From the NCBI GenBank assembly GCA_028023455.1, contig JAQFVV010001020.1:62001-126000 (forward strand): a stretch of 64,000 nt of DNA. The letters are read 5' to 3'. Source of the DNA: Epiperipatus broadwayi (taxonomy: Eukaryota > Onychophora > Udeonychophora > Euonychophora > Peripatidae). A model generated the notes under the pieces. That model saw nothing but the letters and a program-made list of their open reading frames with translations, was not told the DNA's origin and did not search any database. Position 1 is the first letter of the stretch, and each line of letters starts with the position of its first letter. Of this stretch, positions 12,890 to 24,617 are shown piece by piece. The translations under genes were made by a program, and so were the position numbers.

Positions 12890-13250
12890 CCTGCTGAGTA
12901 ATCAATTTAGCCTTACGGCTATTGGCCAATGTGACCTGGAAAGATTGTTTGATTTGTAAGGATGGAATAGTCAGACCCATTCCTTGGAGTCAACGAAATA
13001 GCTCATCTGAAATAAGGGATGCCTGGCTACTGGTGTCTATTAAGGCTACAGTTTCAACCTTTTCTAACATGATGGCAATTTCCGAGCAATTACTAAAAAG
13101 AGGTTGATTATCTGATAAAAATCAAATTGTCCTTCCCCAAATCAGTCATGGGTCCACAGTGAGGAAAATTGTCGCGAAGCCTGTTTAGTTTAATGAGTGG
13201 CCCATAGGTCCGGTCATTGGAGTCTTATATTTATTTAAAAGATTCATCCT
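12890..13250 (-). pseudogene. Gypsy aspartic protease remnant
   Basis: Minus-strand translation gives VETVALIDTSSQASLISDEL, which matches the active-site region of retroviral-type aspartic proteases. The usual D-T-G triplet is D-T-S here, so the catalytic motif is mutated. Downstream on the same strand there are further open stretches (GLTIPSLQIKQSFQVTLANS) interrupted by one stop. The order protease then RT on the minus strand fits a Gypsy pol gene. Sequence beyond 13250, where a zinc-knuckle or gag end would be expected, is not recognisable. Confidence 0.75.
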
Positions 13251-16152
13251 TTCCATTAAAATATCATTATTGTTTTAAAAAAAAAAAAAATTTGATTTGG
13301 CTTTAATATGGGAATTTATATATATGTTATTAGTTGGTGTTTATTGTTATTTATTTCAATTTTTTTTTTTTTTTTGTATATGTATTTGTTTATGGTTGTG
13401 GGATTTAAATGACAGTGGTTATATAATATATATATTGTAACCTCTTCTTCCTCCTCCAAGCTACCTCTCCACCTTTCGCACACACACAACCTACAGAGTG
13501 GATGGCCTCAGAATCGATTGTGATGGGACAACATTTCATGAAATGCCAGGGCCAAATTGCAACTTTTATGTAAACATTATATACTACTTGATGAATGGGT
13601 AAATAAATAAAAAAATTTAACGAATAAAACACTGAGAACAGTATTAATAATAATAATAACTTCGTAATTTATTATATTTATTGGAGAGGAGAAGAATCTC
13701 AACTCCCCACTGTACATTAAATCTCTCAGCTCTACCAATCCATCTCACATTATAGTTACAATTAAAATTTGATTAACTTAAATCATTTCCTTGCCCATCA
13801 TCAAAATTTGATTAACTTAAATCATTTCCTTGCCCATCATCATCCTCCCATTCATCTCTACCATGCTATCAATCATACTTTAGATTTTCAAATATTAACA
13901 ACTACTAATTATACACTACTTTACTTTATTCTCAGATTAATTCTCATTCTCCAACTAATACTGTCAAGAAATTATTTGTGGTATATGAATACTCTCCCAG
14001 TAATTACAGTTATAGTCGACATTGGCTTAGTCTAACCAAGCCAATGACCACTTTGTCTATTTTCAAATACTTAAATAAAATTTCACTTATAAATATTTGT
14101 TTGTAAAATAATTTAAACATTTTAAGAATTTAAAATTTTGAATAATAAAGTTCAACTGGGAAGGTATTTGAATACCGTGGATGAAGAAAGGATTTTATGT
14201 CCACCCCTTGCATCCAATATCACATGACAACCCTACTGCATATAATAAAACTTTAATTTAATATTGCTAAATTTATCTGACTATAATCCACATACTTACT
14301 ATCTGAGTTTGCAGTTTTTTAAATAATTTTCTATCTTTTAATTATACATTGAAAGCTTTCTTGGAATCTTGTATAATAAATTAATCTCCCAATTTACATC
14401 ATTATAACGCAGTTATAAGTAATTAAAATATAATAAAAATTCAAATATTAGTGTAATGATGTATCATTTGTGATTGTGATTGGATTTCTGGAATTGGTAG
14501 GATCCACAAAACATTGAGACATAGACAAGGCTTTTATTTAAAATTATAATATTTTATTAATATAGATATAATAAACCTCTCCATACTTCACCATTCTTTT
14601 TAAATACATATCTCCATAGCTCTCCCTTTTCTCAAGTAGCAACAAAATGTAAAATTTAAAACCTTCTCATATTATTATAAGATGGGATTCACAACTGCTA
14701 CGGAATGATTGTTTCTTTCTCACAGATGACAATCATTCTGGCTATCAACAAGCTACAGAACATATTTCATACTATAACTAACTATTCTTAATTTATTATA
14801 ATCTATTTTAAACTCTAAAAAATTTTCTTTTCTTTCATTCTAACTATAGATTATTCATTAACATACGGTTATTGATAGTGCTCGTAAAGAATTTTTTAGC
14901 TTAACAATCAACTTATAAATTCAGTATCAGTTTGAGCCACTTAATATGCCTTGTAAACTATTTTAAATTTTTAGCTACTGTATAGCATTTGCTTACCCTT
15001 ATATTTACAGATAAAATATTCAAGAGTTAAAGAATTAGCCCTTATACGGGTCACCCTTTCACCCACCTACGCATAGACAATATTCAATGTACCAGTCCAG
15101 CGTAGATCTGCTCTGGTTGTGATCTGGAAATTCGATGCACACTGCTTATCACACATAAAATATATTTTATTTTCCGAATTTAAATTCAAAGTCTATCATT
15201 TTTATTAGCTCTTAATCCGCTATGTAAAGCTGAGCTAGGCGAATATATCACTACAACAGATTGTACTTTTAACTCTTACATGCTATAAAGAAACAATGAA
15301 CTGATTCTATGACCCTATCAGCAATATTAACAATGTCTACTCTTAATATTCTTCAACAAATATACACTCATAAGGAAAAAGAATCCGGAATCAATATTGG
15401 TGTTGGCAATGACCCATAAAACTAGAGAGCTCTTTTCATAAGGTCTTGAGATATACTAGGACTCGTCTCTAGGCATATAAACATGGATGGGCTTGCACAA
15501 AGCTCTAAAACCATTAACACAGAAATCATCTTACGGTAACATGAACATAGGGTGGGAAAAATCAATTTTACTAACTACTTAATGAGTGAGCCATGATCCA
15601 GCTTTATATGCTAGGTGGGGATAACTCAACCAATCTTAAATGTACAAGAGTCACTCACTAATCCACACACATATATGAAAATTTAAACCTAATTTCTACA
15701 ATAAAATATTGCACTGATGCATTAGCTAATAATTTTATAACTTAAATATGCTTACACATAAAATCAATTTAGATCTTTATAATTAAAATAAGAAATGCAC
15801 ATCATTCATAATAAATTTCTCTCAACTGGGACATGGCTATCTCCTTTTCTCGAACACATGCATTCAAAGATAACAACATATCAATTTTATTACAATTAAA
15901 TTTTACAATAATAATACATTCTAATAAATATCTTAGGCACTATATCCTTTCATTCATATTTTTCTTTTGTATCATTACTGTAAAGCAATATTTTATTATT
16001 CAAAAAAAAGCATATTTTAAAACTACTCTTCTAGTTTAACTTTATAGAAGTAAATATTTCACTAACACTTAAATTATACTATAATAAATGGTACTATAAT
16101 GCATTAATGGAAGACTTATAGAAACAACTAACAGTTAATAAAAAAAAAATAC
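13251..16152. other. Non-coding DNA with microsatellites and a tandem duplication
   Basis: No supported gene. Homopolymer A and T runs lie at 13276-13291 and 13361-13375, and there is a short TAA-type microsatellite near 13647-13661. A 39-bp unit is directly duplicated at 13764-13802 and 13803-13840. Two short frames (63-88 codons) overlap these repeats and look spurious. The stretch 15030-15660 is somewhat richer in C and G and may be old mobile-element sequence, but I recognise no domain. Confidence 0.5.
13764..13840. repeat. 39-bp direct tandem duplication
   Basis: Two adjacent, essentially identical copies of a 39-bp unit containing CTTAAATCATTTCCTTGCCC. An 88-codon frame across it is an artefact of the duplication. 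Confidence 0.85.
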
Positions 16153-16226
16153 TTATTGTCTCTTTTCAGCACAGTCATCCCAAGTTTCTTTCCTATTTCT
16201 GCAGTGATAATTATTCCATAAGAGTT
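16153..16226 (-). CDS. Possible internal exon, unknown protein
   Basis: On the minus strand an acceptor-like sequence ending GCACACAG precedes 74 nt that read NSYGIIITAEIGKKLGMTVL and then KRDN, followed by a donor-like GTATTT. The composition is protein-like: a hydrophobic strand and then a lysine-rich helix. The plus strand of the same stretch also shows an acceptor (TCTCTTTTCAG at 16159-16169) followed by 41 open codons, so the coding strand is not certain. I do not recognise a family. Confidence 0.25.
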
Positions 16227-19178
16227 CTGTGTGCGCACATTATTCGACAATTAATCCATGGAAATTTAAAAGAACATTTTATTAATTAATCCACAAGTTT
16301 TCTATAAGAGTGGAGCACATTTTTTTTCCCCCTATTGGAATTTGGTATTACAATATTATATTCTTTTAAGACATGCGGAAAATAATCCAAATGGTTTTTC
16401 TTTAAAATTCACATTATTCAAGTTTAATATGACATTTAGTTAGATACGTCAATAATTTTTTAACATTGATTCAATTCTTTTTAGATAGTTTGTTTCTTTA
16501 AATATGATTTCATTTACCATTATACTATGATTTCACCAGCTTTATTTTAATTTATCCTGTTGACGAATAAGTCTTTCGTTCACAACAGATTACCTTGAGG
16601 TATTTTTACATAAATTACTCTACTTCTGGAAATTCTTGAGGGTTTGTATTATCTCAGTTTGATAAACATATAAATATTTTTTTTCATCATAACTATTTAA
16701 TTTTCTTTTATAGATCAACTCATTCAAATATTGATGAAGCAGACGACATTTTAGATGGGATTTAGCATATACATTTGTACTGTAGTTCAGTTCCACACTT
16801 TCCTTCCATAATAATTATTTTCCTTTTAAATCTTTTGTAACACAAATAATAATAATATTTGTCCATTAGAATTGCATAATTGAAACATTCAGTATGGTTT
16901 CCATTCTTTTCTCGAAGTAAAATTTTGTTTTCTGCTGAAGTTGCATTACTTTCCAATTAATTGAGGTGATGATGGTCATATAGAGAATCGTGATGCTGAT
17001 CAATTTCTGGAAGAATTAACAAATACCTGATGTGAGAAGCTTAAGCACATACCATATTTTCACACTAATATAAATTTTGATTCAAAATTTCAATCAGAGA
17101 TTGATATAGAAAGGGCGATAAAACTTTCTCTTATTTTAAATTGATGGTTTTAAACCCAAACGGAGTTGCACTCTAAGCAAAACGAAGAGAAACCCTTTCT
17201 TATAAAATGGCTGAGTTTTATAGTTCCCTGCTGTCAATCAATCTTTAAATGACGCCTTCTATCAAACCATATATTTTAATTGTAATTGTTTATTTACTAC
17301 TTTTTTCAAAATTAATTATTCACATTCAGACAGAAATCATATGGTTTTTGTTAGGTCTTGTATTACGCTTCGTGGAAAACCACTTGAAAGAACAAAATGA
17401 AAATTTTGATTAAGTAAAAAAAAAAAATGCATAACAGACTGACTTTGAACTCAAGATTTTGAATGAGAACTGGCTGCTATAGATATGAAATTAATATAAA
17501 ATGATCGCTCTTTCAGTTAGCTTTCCAACTATAGCATACACGCCTAATAAAAATTAATAGTTATTTCTATAATTAAAATTCTACTTGTATTCCGGTCACG
17601 CACCACACATACACACACGCAGTTCTGCTTGAATAGTTTTAACGCTTTTATTAATCTTTGATTTCTTATACAAACTTCTTCTAATAAATATTCTAGAGTA
17701 AATTTTTACTTCCCCAATCGATACGATTTTCATCAGCCAATTCCTTACTAACTAAAATCATATTTACTTTATAAAATATCTATTCTCCCTTTTTGATTCA
17801 ACTAAATTATTAATAATTATTTATTAAACAATCTTAACTCATAAACTAGATTAAATTTGACCGTTTCTGACTATTTAAATTTGTTACTTTTACATTATAA
17901 ATATTCTTATTTCAAGCATTTATAAATGAGATTTCACTACATATCAACTGATTTATGAAAGTTTATTCAAACTTTTATCTTAATCGAGAATTACTACTGT
18001 TTAAATAATTTTTATATAAAATTTAATGCATTTTATGAGGAAAATTTTGATCTAAATTGATGTTAACAAAACCAGCTTCAAACTAAGGAAACTTTGATTA
18101 CACCCAAAGATTTCAATATATATGTATGTGTATATAGATTTTACAAAGATATTGGTTTGTGTTTAAAGTACTTGCCTTTTTGTAATATCAATAAGTAAAA
18201 TATTGGCATATAAAGCACTAAATGTGTTTAAATCGTATTTTTATTTTTAGAAATTATTTACGATGTAATTGAATTATTTATTTGTTTATTTATTTATCTA
18301 TTTTGTTTTTGTAAACTGTAAAGCTAATAATTATATATATATATTTTTTTTTATATTTAAAAAAATTGAGAATTGTTGTAATAAAGATGCTGATATTAGC
18401 AGCACGTGAAAGACTAAGTTAAACAGTAGACATAAAAAAAAAACTATAGCAACAAGGATTGACAATCGCCATTAAGGAACGAAAGCAAAACTTTGCTGTT
18501 GTCTCATATACAATTTTCTTTGCATAACTACTATATTTATTGGACTTGATATATCATTAGAAATGACAGGCTAAATAATAAATTTGGGGTCCAGGGTTCA
18601 AATCCTCCATCTTATCCTATTTCATTATAATATCTATTGGAAAATATGCAAATTGGCATTTGAAGTAAAAAATAAATGGAATGAATAGGTTTTCGTATAC
18701 CACAAGCCAAGATAAGCATTAGCTACATATTCAAAATTGGTCCATCATAACCTAACTCGGATAATGAAAATAAAAATGCTAAGATTCAATCGTTTATGAA
18801 ACAAAAAGGTTTATGAATTCACGTGTTTGTCATTTTAAACTATTTTACACGTTATCTTAACCCATGTCGGATCGGACAAAAATACATTAAATAATTAGTG
18901 AACTTTAAAATGAAGAGAGGATAAAAAAGATTAAATGGTAACTAAATTTGGTCATTTTTTTATTTTATTTTTTTTTTTGTACGATTGATTTTCAAAGTTA
19001 ACTATTTATATGTATGTAAATTAATTTTAAGTTATAATCAATCGTTTTAACTAACAACATGTTAAGTTTCTTTGAGTATTAAAATTTTCTATTTTATTTT
19101 GATTCCGATGCATTATATTTGTAAATAATATAAGTAAATTGTTTTAAATCTTTAATTTATCAATATTAATAGTAAAGA
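16227..19178. other. AT-rich non-coding DNA
   Basis: No supported gene. A B-box-like GGTTCAAATCC at 18597-18607 has no partner A box or acceptor stem, so no tRNA or SINE can be claimed. The rest is A/T-rich sequence with frequent stops. Confidence 0.5.
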
Positions 19179-20281
19179 TGCTAGAGGTCACTTATTATTA
19201 AAAGTTTTCTGTTGTCCTTTAATTCTTACACACGATATATATAAATAAACTGATTTTAAATTTCAATTTATTAACAAATAATTATATATTAGATATTATT
19301 TGTCATTAAAAACACTTGTTGTTTTAATTTAAATGCATTGTATACACCTACATATCAGTTGTACACAATGAAGGTTGAAAATTAAATTGATTGTTGTTTG
19401 TTCTCTATGGGAATCATTTATAAATATACCCATAATGTACTATATTTGTGTTTATAGTTTTATTATTAGATATGTTTAAAATGGTAGATCATGCTGTAGA
19501 TATTTTATATTTGTGTTATATATGCATATTTTGTACATATGAGATAGGAATCATTTTTATATTTTAGTTATAGAAATTTCACATACTAAGGGTTATATAG
19601 TCTACGATAAATATTTATTGAAATCCCAGAATTAATGAAGATATAAAGAAAGATATTGAATTTAAGAGCCATAATAGAAGCCTTATTATAAATAATAAAT
19701 CTAAAGAGTTCGTACTTGTAGTCCAAAAAAGGAGTATAGTTTTAATCAAAAATGGAGCAAATTAATATCCCACACAGTATGAAAAGAATATGTATAATTG
19801 TTTGTTTTTTAAAGTTAAATGATCTAACCTTGATGAACGTATCGATGATTCTAAATTATTATTTTAAAAAGCTATTATGATTTTCATTATTTTTTTTATT
19901 GCATCTTTCTGTGTGTTAAATAATAATATATAGTTCTTATATAGATACAAGCGTCAATCCATGCCTATCGCTAGCAAATATTGTTAATTTAAATAATATT
20001 GAATTAAAATGCAAACTTGAAAGGTAAACAAATATTGTATGTGTTTAATGTTATTATGGCCATTTGAAAAGAAAATTAAACCACAATTAGAATAAAGTAT
20101 ATAGCATTTCTTTTATATGAAATGACTTTGTGATTTATTTGAAATTTATTTATTTCTTTATTTTTCTCTTTTTGGTATAAAGGTCAATAGTTAATGCTTG
20201 AGACTTACAATTAAATTACTTAAATGATTATTTTGAGTTTGGCTTACATTCAATTTCGTAATTATTTATCCAAACCATCAC

Positions 20282-20294
20282 TAATCCTTATATT
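20282..20294. repeat. Target-site duplication, left copy
   Basis: The 13-bp TAATCCTTATATT is repeated exactly at 21020-21032. Arm A has one related site (complement TAAATCATTATATT) with nothing inserted, which confirms the insertion. Confidence 0.9.
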
Positions 20295-21019
20295 CACATG
20301 ATCACATTTCCTATACTAGCACATTAATTGTTGATAAACAGAGCAAAACTCTTCATACAGTATTGCCACCTGTGCTAAACAGAGTAATCAATGGATGCCA
20401 GAAGGCTTGTGCATAAAATCCCTATCTAATGCCTACTCATCCAATATCCCCAGACTAGTTTCTGGCTTGTGGTTAGATAGGGATTTTATGCACAAGCCTT
20501 CTGGCATCCATTGATTACTCTGTTTAGCACAGGTGGCAATACTGTATGGAGAGTTTTGCTCTGTTTATCAACAATTAATGTGCTAGTATAGGAAATGTGA
20601 TCATGTGATGCTTAATGGTTTAACACCAATCCTGCCTAATAGGATAGTGGTGGCTATGGTTGTAAAAGAGCCAAAGACACCAAAATGTATGGGTGCTGAA
20701 CTGAGTTCAGACCCATATGACTATATAAGCTATTGAGCTTAGATTGAAAATATTTTTTGTGTTTTCAATTTCATTCTCATAGTTTTGTAGTTAAGTAGAG
20801 ATAAAAGGTGGTTGCTAGAGGGTTGCATTAGATCCTAAGATCTGATGCAGTGCTCTCAGATCCAAAGCTCCTCACTGACGAAGGCCACAAGCCAGAAACT
20901 AGTCTGGGGATATTGAATGAGTAGGCATTAGATAGGGATTTTATGCACAAGCCTTCTGGCATCCATTGATTACTCTGTTTAGCACAGGTGGCAATACTGT
21001 ATGGAGAGTTTTGCTCTGT
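20295..21019 (+). mobile_element. Retrozyme-like element with hammerhead ribozyme motif and inverted 5' part
   Basis: A 725-bp insertion flanked by an exact 13-bp duplication, with the empty site preserved in arm A. It contains three copies of a segment that includes TTATGCACAAGCCTTCTGGC: one inverted (20295-20429) and two direct (from 20473 and from 20926). The inverted and first direct copies form a 135-bp hairpin with one clear mismatch and a 43-nt loop. Between the direct copies a full repeat unit of about 455 bp can be inferred, with a hammerhead-like fold at 20860-20918. Ribozyme-bearing tandem units with target duplications of about this size are the known hallmark of animal retrozymes, which are thought to be mobilised by Penelope-like elements. 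The assignment is an inference from structure. No protein is encoded. Confidence 0.7.
20860..20918 (+). ncRNA. Hammerhead ribozyme-like motif, type I, short stem III
   Basis: The core has CTGACGA at 20875-20881, GAAA at 20895-20898 and a GTC cleavage triplet at 20902-20904. Inner stem I pairs TCCTCA (20869-20874) with TGGGGA (20905-20910), including one G-U pair. Outer stem I pairs ATCCAA (20860-20865) with TTGAAT (20913-20918). Its single mismatch is TTGGAT in the inverted copy, where pairing would be perfect. An internal loop separates the two parts. Stem II is GGC/GCC with loop CACAA plus an A-A pair at its base, which is a weak point. Stem III is two pairs (A-U and C-G) with a TA loop, as in minimal hammerheads of Penelope-like elements and retrozymes. 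Predicted cleavage is after C20904. Confidence 0.65.
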
Positions 21020-21032
21020 TAATCCTTATATT
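21020..21032. repeat. Target-site duplication, right copy
   Basis: Exact 13-bp match (TAATCCTTATATT) to 20282-20294, closing the retrozyme-like insertion. Confidence 0.9.
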
Positions 21033-21482
21033 GTTTTATATATAATCCCCATCTACAAATAGGTTGGATCCAATAAAATTCTCTTTGTTTCCAATTTATA
21101 TTTTCATTAATAATTAAATCACTGATCAAGTTAACCCTGAGAATAAATCATTTAATGTCTCTTGTTATTGATCTTTGGTGTCCAGGCATATTTTATGTAT
21201 AGCTAGTCAGATAGGCAATATTGTAATCAATGATTAAACTATCCAATGATTGGGCTATTTTATTTTCTTTATACATACTATTTCTATTATAATTGACACC
21301 TTGCAATATGTGACTTGATTAGTTGATTGGTGGTTGCAAGGTATACTATTACAATGTGTGAGCTCAATTCATTGATTGGTTAGTGGTTGTAAAGTTTTCC
21401 TTTACAATTGGCTCCACAATGTACCACTATAATTAATTAAGCTACAATAAATTTATTTAAAATCTTAAAATGATATGCTTAA

Positions 21483-21730
21483 TCCATTACAATTACTTCC
21501 CAACTCGGGATTTCAATAAAAATAAGTCAAGACCTGAGATAAATTCAATGGAATATACCTTCCATTACAATTAGCTTCCAACAATTGGGGCGATTTTATT
21601 TTCCATTACCATTGGCTTCCCAACTTGAAATTTTTATAAAAATAAGCCAAACTTGAGATAAATTACAATAGAGTATACTTTCCATTTCAATTGGCTCCCA
21701 ATGATTGTGGCGATTTTATTTTCCATTACA
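21483..21730. repeat. Two tandem copies of a unit of about 120 bp
   Basis: Each unit has TTCCCAACT(C/T)G, AAAAATAAG, GATAAATT, a TTCCATT block and GGCGATTTTATTTTCCATTA. The copies differ by roughly a tenth to a fifth of positions. The unit lies at the outer end of arm B. Confidence 0.75.
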
Positions 21731-21774
21731 ATATATATCATTAAATAATCTTTCTGAAGAGATATAACATAAAA

Positions 21775-22560
21775 ATGTTATCTTCTGTTTTATTTAATAC
21801 CTATTTAAATGAATTGTTAAATGGATTTTGTGATTACATGATCATATTTGCAAATAATGAATCTGATTTAAATAAAAATTTTATGTATACTATTGAAATT
21901 GGTAAAGAGTTTGAAATAAAAATATATGTAAATAGAGTTAAAACCATGAAAATAAGATGAAGCATTTGATAGAGCAGGATAATGTTTTTTAATATTTGGA
22001 CAATTAACTGTTAATGGAAATAATAAAAAATTATAAAATTCCAATGGAAATTAATTAACTGGTGATGGAAATAGCATTAGAGAATATAATGGATAATATA
22101 ATAATGGTTTAATAAGCTTTTAACAAGGATAAAAGATTATTCTATCCACCATTGAAATTAAATTTAAGAAAGAGACTGGTTAATTATTTCATTTGGACTA
22201 TTTTGAGAAGAAGAATGAGGAGAAAAAATTGGAGACTTTAGTGATGTGGATTTGAAGAGAATTGGAAGAGATCAGAAATATAGCAAATGTTAAAAAACAT
22301 AAATGAAAATATATTTTCAAAGAAGTTATAAAATGAAAGAAGAACTCTGTTGAACATTCACTTGAAAACAGAATGGTTATGAAAAATTTGTTTGAGGTAG
22401 AATGTATGAACAGAAAAGGTGGATAAGAAATTGATTGGTGATCTTAAAGAGGTAAATAATAAATATTTGAAAAATAGAGTGAAAGATAAAAAGACTTGGA
22501 GTTGGCATGTGGAACTTGCCATTTGGCAAATAATTAATGTTGATGATATAAGGTTTAGTA
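21775..22560 (+). pseudogene. LINE reverse transcriptase remnant
   Basis: The frame at 21775-21960 reads MLSSVLFNTYLNELL, then DYMIIFANNESDL, then GKEFEIKIYVNRVKTMKI. This matches the LINE RT blocks LSPxLFNxYLxELL, the (A)DD active-site strand and the GLxxNxxKTxxM strand. The segment between the first and second blocks is largely deleted, and the active-site region reads CDYM instead of xADD. Further downstream (about 22200-22290), EEKKLETLVMW and RELEEIRN resemble the C-terminal LINE segment that follows RT, and later stretches are riddled with stops. It is a heavily decayed 3' part of a non-LTR retrotransposon. The clade is not certain. Confidence 0.75.
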
Positions 22561-23749
22561 CTTTAAATCCAGCTTCCTTTAGTTCAACAACTTCTAACAT
22601 CCAGATAAATATACAAAGCAGACCTTTCCATTTTACACTTACCATACTTCATAATTTCAATGTGAGTTGGACTTTTTTAAGAAATATTTTTTAATTAATT
22701 TTGTGTTTACATTAAAAAAAGAAGTATAAACATAATACAATAAATAATATATACACATTATAAAGTAAAATTTTAAAAATCCAGTTTCATAATTATTAAT
22801 AAATTAATAAACCTAAATGACATGAATACTACTTTTATTTAACTTAATTAATAAGCTTGTTTTTAGTAAGGCTTTAAAGGTGAATTTTGAGCAGTGAGGT
22901 AATCAATGATTTTTAATATTTTAAAATATACAGAATATATACTTATATATATATTGAAATTGTTATATATATTTAAACAGGGGTTGGAAGAGTGATGGGT
23001 GAAGAATATTCTGTTTAATTACTTTTGGCAAAATCTTGGAAATCATTAATGCTATAAATTATTTGCAGTTGCACAAAGAAATCACATTTCTAAAAAGTTT
23101 CTTGATGAACAGTGATTAGTTTAATACAAATATTTATAGGAAAATCTACATGGGAAAATGAGTTATATTAAATGAAAAAATACTTAGAAAACTGGAAAAA
23201 CAATGATAACAGGATTTGTGACTTAAAAGTAAATTTTGAAAACAACTATCTTGTCTTCATACCAATTTCAAAGATTACAATTTATTTATAAAAACTATTT
23301 AAATATTATAATATAATTTAATATTGGATATTTTATTCTTATTGAGTTTTACATATATATAGTTTTTAATTTTGGACTAATTATTATTCTCCCAGGTTAT
23401 TAATCATCCAATGTAGTCTATTGAAGTTTATAAAAGTTTATCTTCAATTCTTTCTATAATTATAAGAATATATATTTCATGTGAGATTTGGACTATCTTT
23501 TAAAAATTATGGCAGGATTTTCTTACTCATTGTTTGGTTTTTTTTTTTAAAAAAAAAAAAAGATTTCTTAGCAGTTTTTATTCAGTATTATATTTCTCAA
23601 CATATTGTTTTTATAATAGTTATCAGGAAAAATTGCTATACTTGAAAAATATTGAATGTATGCTATCAGATTTAACACAGATAGCTATGTAATATTAAAA
23701 GAGAAAGAAAAAAAAGTTAATAAAGACAGATAGTAGTTATTATTCAAAA
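22561..23749. other. AT-rich non-coding DNA
   Basis: No supported gene. Short frames on both strands at 22358-22694 overlap each other and the LINE remnant and are not convincing. A T/A homopolymer junction lies at 23539-23562. Confidence 0.5.
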
Positions 23750-23754
23750 CACTT
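23750..23754. repeat. TRIM target-site duplication, left
   Basis: CACTT, repeated exactly at 25187-25191. Confidence 0.85.
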
Positions 23755-24365
23755 TGTAGTGTTTGTAAAAATGGCAGACGTTGTGCACTCCAGAAAAACT
23801 AGAATTTGTTCGAATGGTTGTTGTAGATCGCGCGCTGATAACGGAGGAAGTTAAGTAACATAATGGCGGACGATAATTCCAAGAGATATTTGCTTATTGC
23901 AAATATTTCTGGATAAAAGACGTTACCTGATTGGACAAGGATTAATTGCTACAGTTATCAGCAAGCAATAAAAGACGGTGTAAAAACTACGCAGGGGAAG
24001 GCAGTTATTAGCAGCCATGTTGGGAGAACATCGGGTAGTGTAATATAGACAGCAGTAGAGAGCAGTCACGCAGTAGCAAGTTGCAGACCATGCGTTTGGA
24101 GAGCATCCGTTTGCAGACCATTCATTGGAGAGCAGTCGGTGCAGACCATTCCTTGGAGAGCATCCGTGGCTGAGCTTCGTTGCAGACCAATTCATTGGAG
24201 AGCTTCGTTGCAGATCAATTCGTTTGGAGAGCTTCGTGGCAGACCAATGCGTTTGGAGAGCTTCGTTGGAAAAGAACAGCGTGGGAATTGTATAACGTTA
24301 TTTGCTGACCGCACTGTATGACTTGCAGTTTTAACCTTGGCACAGTCGTAAGTGCGGATATTACA
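23755..24365 (+). repeat. TRIM left LTR
   Basis: 611 bp. It contains four to six degenerate tandem copies of a unit of about 35-42 bp around GCAGACCA...TTTGGAGAGC (24085-24265). It is longer than the right LTR by one such unit of about 42 bp. An 8-bp-stem hairpin at 23886-23906 has loop TTATT. Confidence 0.92.
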
Positions 24366-24366
24366 A

Positions 24367-24378
24367 TGGCGCAGTCGT
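24367..24378 (+). promoter_or_regulatory. TRIM primer-binding site
   Basis: TGGCGCAGTCGT begins one base after the left LTR. It starts with TGG, complementary to the CCA end of a tRNA. The same opening is used by Gypsy elements of the 17.6/297 type. Confidence 0.8.
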
Positions 24379-24600
24379 ATTTGGAACCTGGGAGTAGCGA
24401 ATACGTTGAACTACAAGTTTAGCCGTAGACGGAGAAACCGGGTGAAAATGTTAATCCCAATTAGTAACGTTAACAACGGAAGTGAATAGTAAGTCTACGT
24501 GATATAACAACAGTGTAAGTTTGGAAATAACAGGAAATATGTTTCGGCCAAGTAGGAATAGAAAAAGAAAACATCAAGGAATTGCAACAAGGGTTTTTCT

Positions 24601-24614
24601 GGAGTGGAGGGAGG
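24601..24614 (+). promoter_or_regulatory. TRIM polypurine tract
   Basis: GGAGTGGAGGGAGG lies immediately upstream of the right LTR and would prime plus-strand synthesis. Confidence 0.8.
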
Positions 24615-24617
24615 TGT

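Larger units (their letters stand above)
19179..21560. repeat. Right copy (arm B) of the large inverted repeat
   Basis: Reverse-complement counterpart of 7505-10422, starting TGCTAGAGGTCACTTATTA. It lacks the pogo-type element present in arm A and instead carries a 725-bp insertion at 20295-21019. Beyond 21483 a unit of about 120 bp is repeated twice (21483-21605 and 21606-21730), each with TTCCATTACAATTGGCT-like motifs. Similar short motifs are scattered through the 7560-7770 part of arm A. No coding capacity is evident. Confidence 0.85.

Noticed and set aside
13769-14035. 88-codon plus-strand frame with repeated NLNHFLAHH
   Set aside because: It is created by the 39-bp tandem duplication and continues into low-complexity sequence.
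18585-18615. B-box-like GGTTCAAATCC that could mark a tRNA gene or SINE
   Set aside because: No A box at the expected distance upstream and no acceptor-stem pairing around it.
22358-22694. Overlapping 91- and 95-codon frames on opposite strands
   Set aside because: They overlap the decayed LINE 3' region, and neither gives a recognisable protein.
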